This document shows, piece after piece, positions 62,041 through 64,000 of a DNA stretch of 64,000 nucleotides. Position 1 is the first letter of the stretch; every line of letters begins with the position of its first letter. The position numbers and the translations under genes are program-made. The notes beneath the pieces are model-generated. The model did no database searches, had not been told where the DNA came from, and saw nothing but the letters and a program-made list of their open reading frames with translations. Source of the DNA: Streptomyces mobaraensis NBRC 13819 = DSM 40847. Its GTDB lineage: Bacteria > Actinomycetota > Actinomycetes > Streptomycetales > Streptomycetaceae. Location of the stretch: the NCBI RefSeq assembly GCF_017916255.1, contig NZ_CP072827.1, forward strand, positions 992,001-1,056,000, read 5' to 3'.

Positions 62041-64000
62041 CTAACCCGCCCCCACCTCCGCCAGCTCCGCGCGAGCCGCCCCCGCCACCCCCTCCGCCCC
62101 GCACTCCTCCGCGATCCGCAGCCCCTCCCGGAGCCGCTCCGCCGCCTCCTCGCCGCGCCCGACGCGCAGCAGTGCCTTGCCCAGGTCGACCAGGCCGCAG
62201 GCGCGCTCGTAGCGGCACGGAGACTCCTCCAGGTGCCGGACCGCCTGCTCCAGACGGGGGACGGCCTCCTCGGGCGCGTCCGGTCCGGCGAGGGACGCGA
62301 CCCGGCGCAGCGCCTCGCCGATCGCCGTCTCGGTGCCGAACCGGTTCGCGTACTTCAGGGAGCGGTCGGCCAGCTCGCGGGCCCGCTCGGGCTCCTCCGC
62401 GGCCACGGCCGTGGCCAGGTCGAGGGACCAGGGCGCCCAGAGGACGTTGTGCCTGCCGCGTTCGTCCAGCCGCCGGCCCGCCGCCTCCAGCTCGGTGACG
62501 GCTTCCTTGGTGCGGCCGAGGGCGAGCAGCAGCCTGCCGAGCACGCAGGCGGCGTCGGGCATGACCATGGCGGGCGGGTAGGGCGGCCCGAAGGAGTACT
62601 TCTCGGCGACGGCCTGGGCGCCGGCGATGTCGCCCTTGGCGAGCAGGGTGTCGATCAGCAGGCAGCTGCCGTCCCACTGGATGGGGACGCCGGGTCCCAG
62701 CCGGTCGGCGAGCCGCAGCCCCTCGCGGAGGAGGCTCTCGGCCTTCCGCAGATCACCGCGACGGCGGTGGACGAGGCCCAGGAACTCGTGGGCGAAGGCG
62801 AGGTGCCCACCGCGCCAGCCGGAGATCTCGAACTCCCGGATCGCCTCCTCGAACAGCTCCTCGGCCTTGTCCAGCCGGTCGCAGAAGGCGTAGGTGATGC
62901 CGATGATGCTGGGGAGTTCGAAGCCCCACTCGGTGTTGGTCCAGCCCATGCCGTCGGCGAGCCGGCCGTCGACCAGGGCGCGGTCGGCGAGCTCGACGAC
63001 CTGGAGGACGTCCTCGCCCTGGATCATGGCGTCGAAGGCCCGCAGGGCGAGCAGGGCCCGTTCCGCGTTGTCCCGGCCGCTGAGCCGGGCGGCCAGGTCG
63101 GCGATCTCCTGGGACCGGGCGTGCGCGCCCTCTTCCTCCAGCTGGATGCCCTTCCAGAGGAAGTGGGCGGCCTGGAGGCGCATCCGGCCGGGGCCGTCGG
63201 GCGTCCGGCCGGCGTGCTCGGCGACGACTTCGGCGGCCTCGGAGAGCTGGCTGTTGTGGGCGTACGCCTGGGAGAGCCGGTAGGTGGCGTCCACGCGCAG
63301 GTTCTTGGGGAGCCCGGACAGGGCCAGGGCCGAGCGCAGGTGGTTGATGGTGGTGGGCGGCGAGGTCAGCAGGGCGGAGCAGCCCAGTTCGAAGAGGACC
63401 TCGGCGCGGTCCTCCTCCGGGGGCGGCTCGGCCAGCGCCCGCTCCAGACAGCGCTGGGCCGCCTCGGGGGCGCCGACGGCCAGGTGTTCGCGGGCGGCCT
63501 CGCGCAGCTGCCGGACGAGGTCGGGGTCGCCGTCGGGGTGGACCTCCAGCAGGTGCCGGGAGGCGGCGGCCGGGCCGTGGCCGGCGTTGGTGACCGCCCA
63601 GGCGGCGAGGCCGTGCATCGCGGTGCGGGCGGCGGGCGGGATGGCCCGGTAGACGGCGGTGGCGATCAGCGGGTGGACGAACTCCAGCTCGGTCGCGCCG
63701 GTGAGGATGCGGGCCTCGCGCAGCCGGTCGGCGCAGACGGCGCCCTCGGCCGGGCTCATGCCCGCCAGCATGGCCGCCACGCGGACCTGGATCTCGGTGC
63801 CGAGCACCGACGCGCCCCAGGCGAACCGGGTGGTCGCGTTGCCCAGCCGCTCCAGCCGGGCGACCAGGCCGCTGCCCCGGGCGGCGGCGCCGAGTTCGCG
63901 CAGCAGGGCGGCGGACTCCTCCATGGGACGCAGGCTGCGGTCCCGGGCCTTGGCGACGAGCTCGACGGCCTCGTAGGGGTTGCCGCCGGTGACGGCCCAG
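62041..64000 (-). CDS. Large NTPase/TPR regulator (LuxR-type architecture), C-terminal part
   Basis: The gene enters from the right edge, so the ATPase head is outside. The visible ~650 residues begin with WAVTGGNPYEAVELVAKA, the sensor motif (TGGNP) of STAND/LuxR-type AAA regulators. A winged-helix-like part follows (LRELGAAARGSGLVARLERL, LEFVHPLIATAVYRAIPPAARTAMHG), then a long array of tetratricopeptide repeats. In most homologues a LuxR HTH (about 60 residues) follows; here the chain stops at AELAEVGAG, directly before the palindrome repeat. It may bind DNA by another region, work as a scaffold, or be a truncated version. Confidence 0.85.
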   Translation of the reverse strand, partial: WAVTGGNPYEAVELVAKARDRSLRPMEESAALLRELGAAARGSGLVARLERLGNATTRFAWGASVLGTEIQVRVAAMLAGMSPAEGAVCADRLREARILTGATELEFVHPLIATAVYRAIPPAARTAMHGLAAWAVTNAGHGPAAASRHLLEVHPDGDPDLVRQLREAAREHLAVGAPEAAQRCLERALAEPPPEEDRAEVLFELGCSALLTSPPTTINHLRSALALSGLPKNLRVDATYRLSQAYAHNSQLSEAAEVVAEHAGRTPDGPGRMRLQAAHFLWKGIQLEEEGAHARSQEIADLAARLSGRDNAERALLALRAFDAMIQGEDVLQVVELADRALVDGRLADGMGWTNTEWGFELPSIIGITYAFCDRLDKAEELFEEAIREFEISGWRGGHLAFAHEFLGLVHRRRGDLRKAESLLREGLRLADRLGPGVPIQWDGSCLLIDTLLAKGDIAGAQAVAEKYSFGPPYPPAMVMPDAACVLGRLLLALGRTKEAVTELEAAGRRLDERGRHNVLWAPWSLDLATAVAAEEPERARELADRSLKYANRFGTETAIGEALRRVASLAGPDAPEEAVPRLEQAVRHLEESPCRYERACGLVDLGKALLRVGRGEEAAERLREGLRIAEECGAEGVAGAARAELAEVGAG

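Overview
The window is chromosomal DNA from a high-GC actinomycete, almost certainly Streptomyces or a close relative. The evidence is the very high G+C with G/C third positions, frequent GTG starts, 4-nt GTGA/ATGA gene overlaps, XRE/DUF397 pairs, an ECF41 sigma factor, a SpoIIE-type phosphatase with PAS/GAF/HATPase domains, and a Ku/LigD-polymerase pair. I see no rRNA, tRNA or CRISPR array and no intact mobile element. The region is a mosaic of short operons.

Layout. 0-0.4 kb: the 3' end of an M20 peptidase, closed by a strong hairpin. 0.5-6.7 kb: a leftward four-gene polymorphic-toxin operon (SseB-like protein, small T7SS-type partner, 1591-aa WXG/RHS protein with a restriction-endonuclease-fold tip, Imm7 immunity protein), every junction a 4-nt overlap. 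7-11.3 kb: an ECF41 sigma factor, an IS5-type transposase relic, a CdiI-type immunity gene, a frameshifted small gene, a zinc-ribbon-like protein and a kinase-NUDIX fusion. 11.6-19 kb: a ROK kinase divergent from a LacI regulator, two TetR regulators, a cyclophilin, an alpha/beta hydrolase, and an XRE/DUF397 pair. 19-26.8 kb: acetyltransferases (PAT-like, Eis-like), a DUF6986 aldolase-like protein, EtfB-EtfA, a flavin reductase, a thioredoxin-like protein and an acyltransferase. 26.8-30.1 kb: a leftward operon of DUF6421, SDR and threonine aldolase.

30-36.7 kb: GNAT, VOC, DUF5134, an M56 peptidase, and a coupled three-gene sigma-factor operon. 36.8-43.9 kb: an amino-acid permease with GNAT, a secreted protein, a MazG-like protein, a secreted lipase, a HAD hydrolase and a GH25 protein. 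44-45.6 kb: a Rox-like rifampicin monooxygenase with an inverted repeat upstream that looks like the rifamycin-associated element. 46-48.7 kb: a flavodoxin-fold oxidoreductase with an ArsR regulator, and a hydrolase-TetR operon. 48.7-54.9 kb: the methylmalonyl-CoA mutase operon (mutA-mutB-meaB) behind a TetR gene. 54.9-62 kb: a SpoIIE phosphatase, an LMF1-like membrane protein, a PHP/HhH protein, and the NHEJ pair ku-ligD(pol). 62-64 kb: the 3' part of a large NTPase/TPR regulator.

Recurrent themes are palindromic operators next to small regulators, minisatellites at gene ends (a 39-bp repeat crossing a stop codon; a pentapeptide tail on MeaB), and a repeated intergenic palindrome family at the ends of convergent genes. 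The points most worth following are the Rox/RAE unit, the toxin-tip/Imm7 cassette with its base-composition break, the cluster of orphan immunity-like genes, and the conserved-looking DUF6421 operon.
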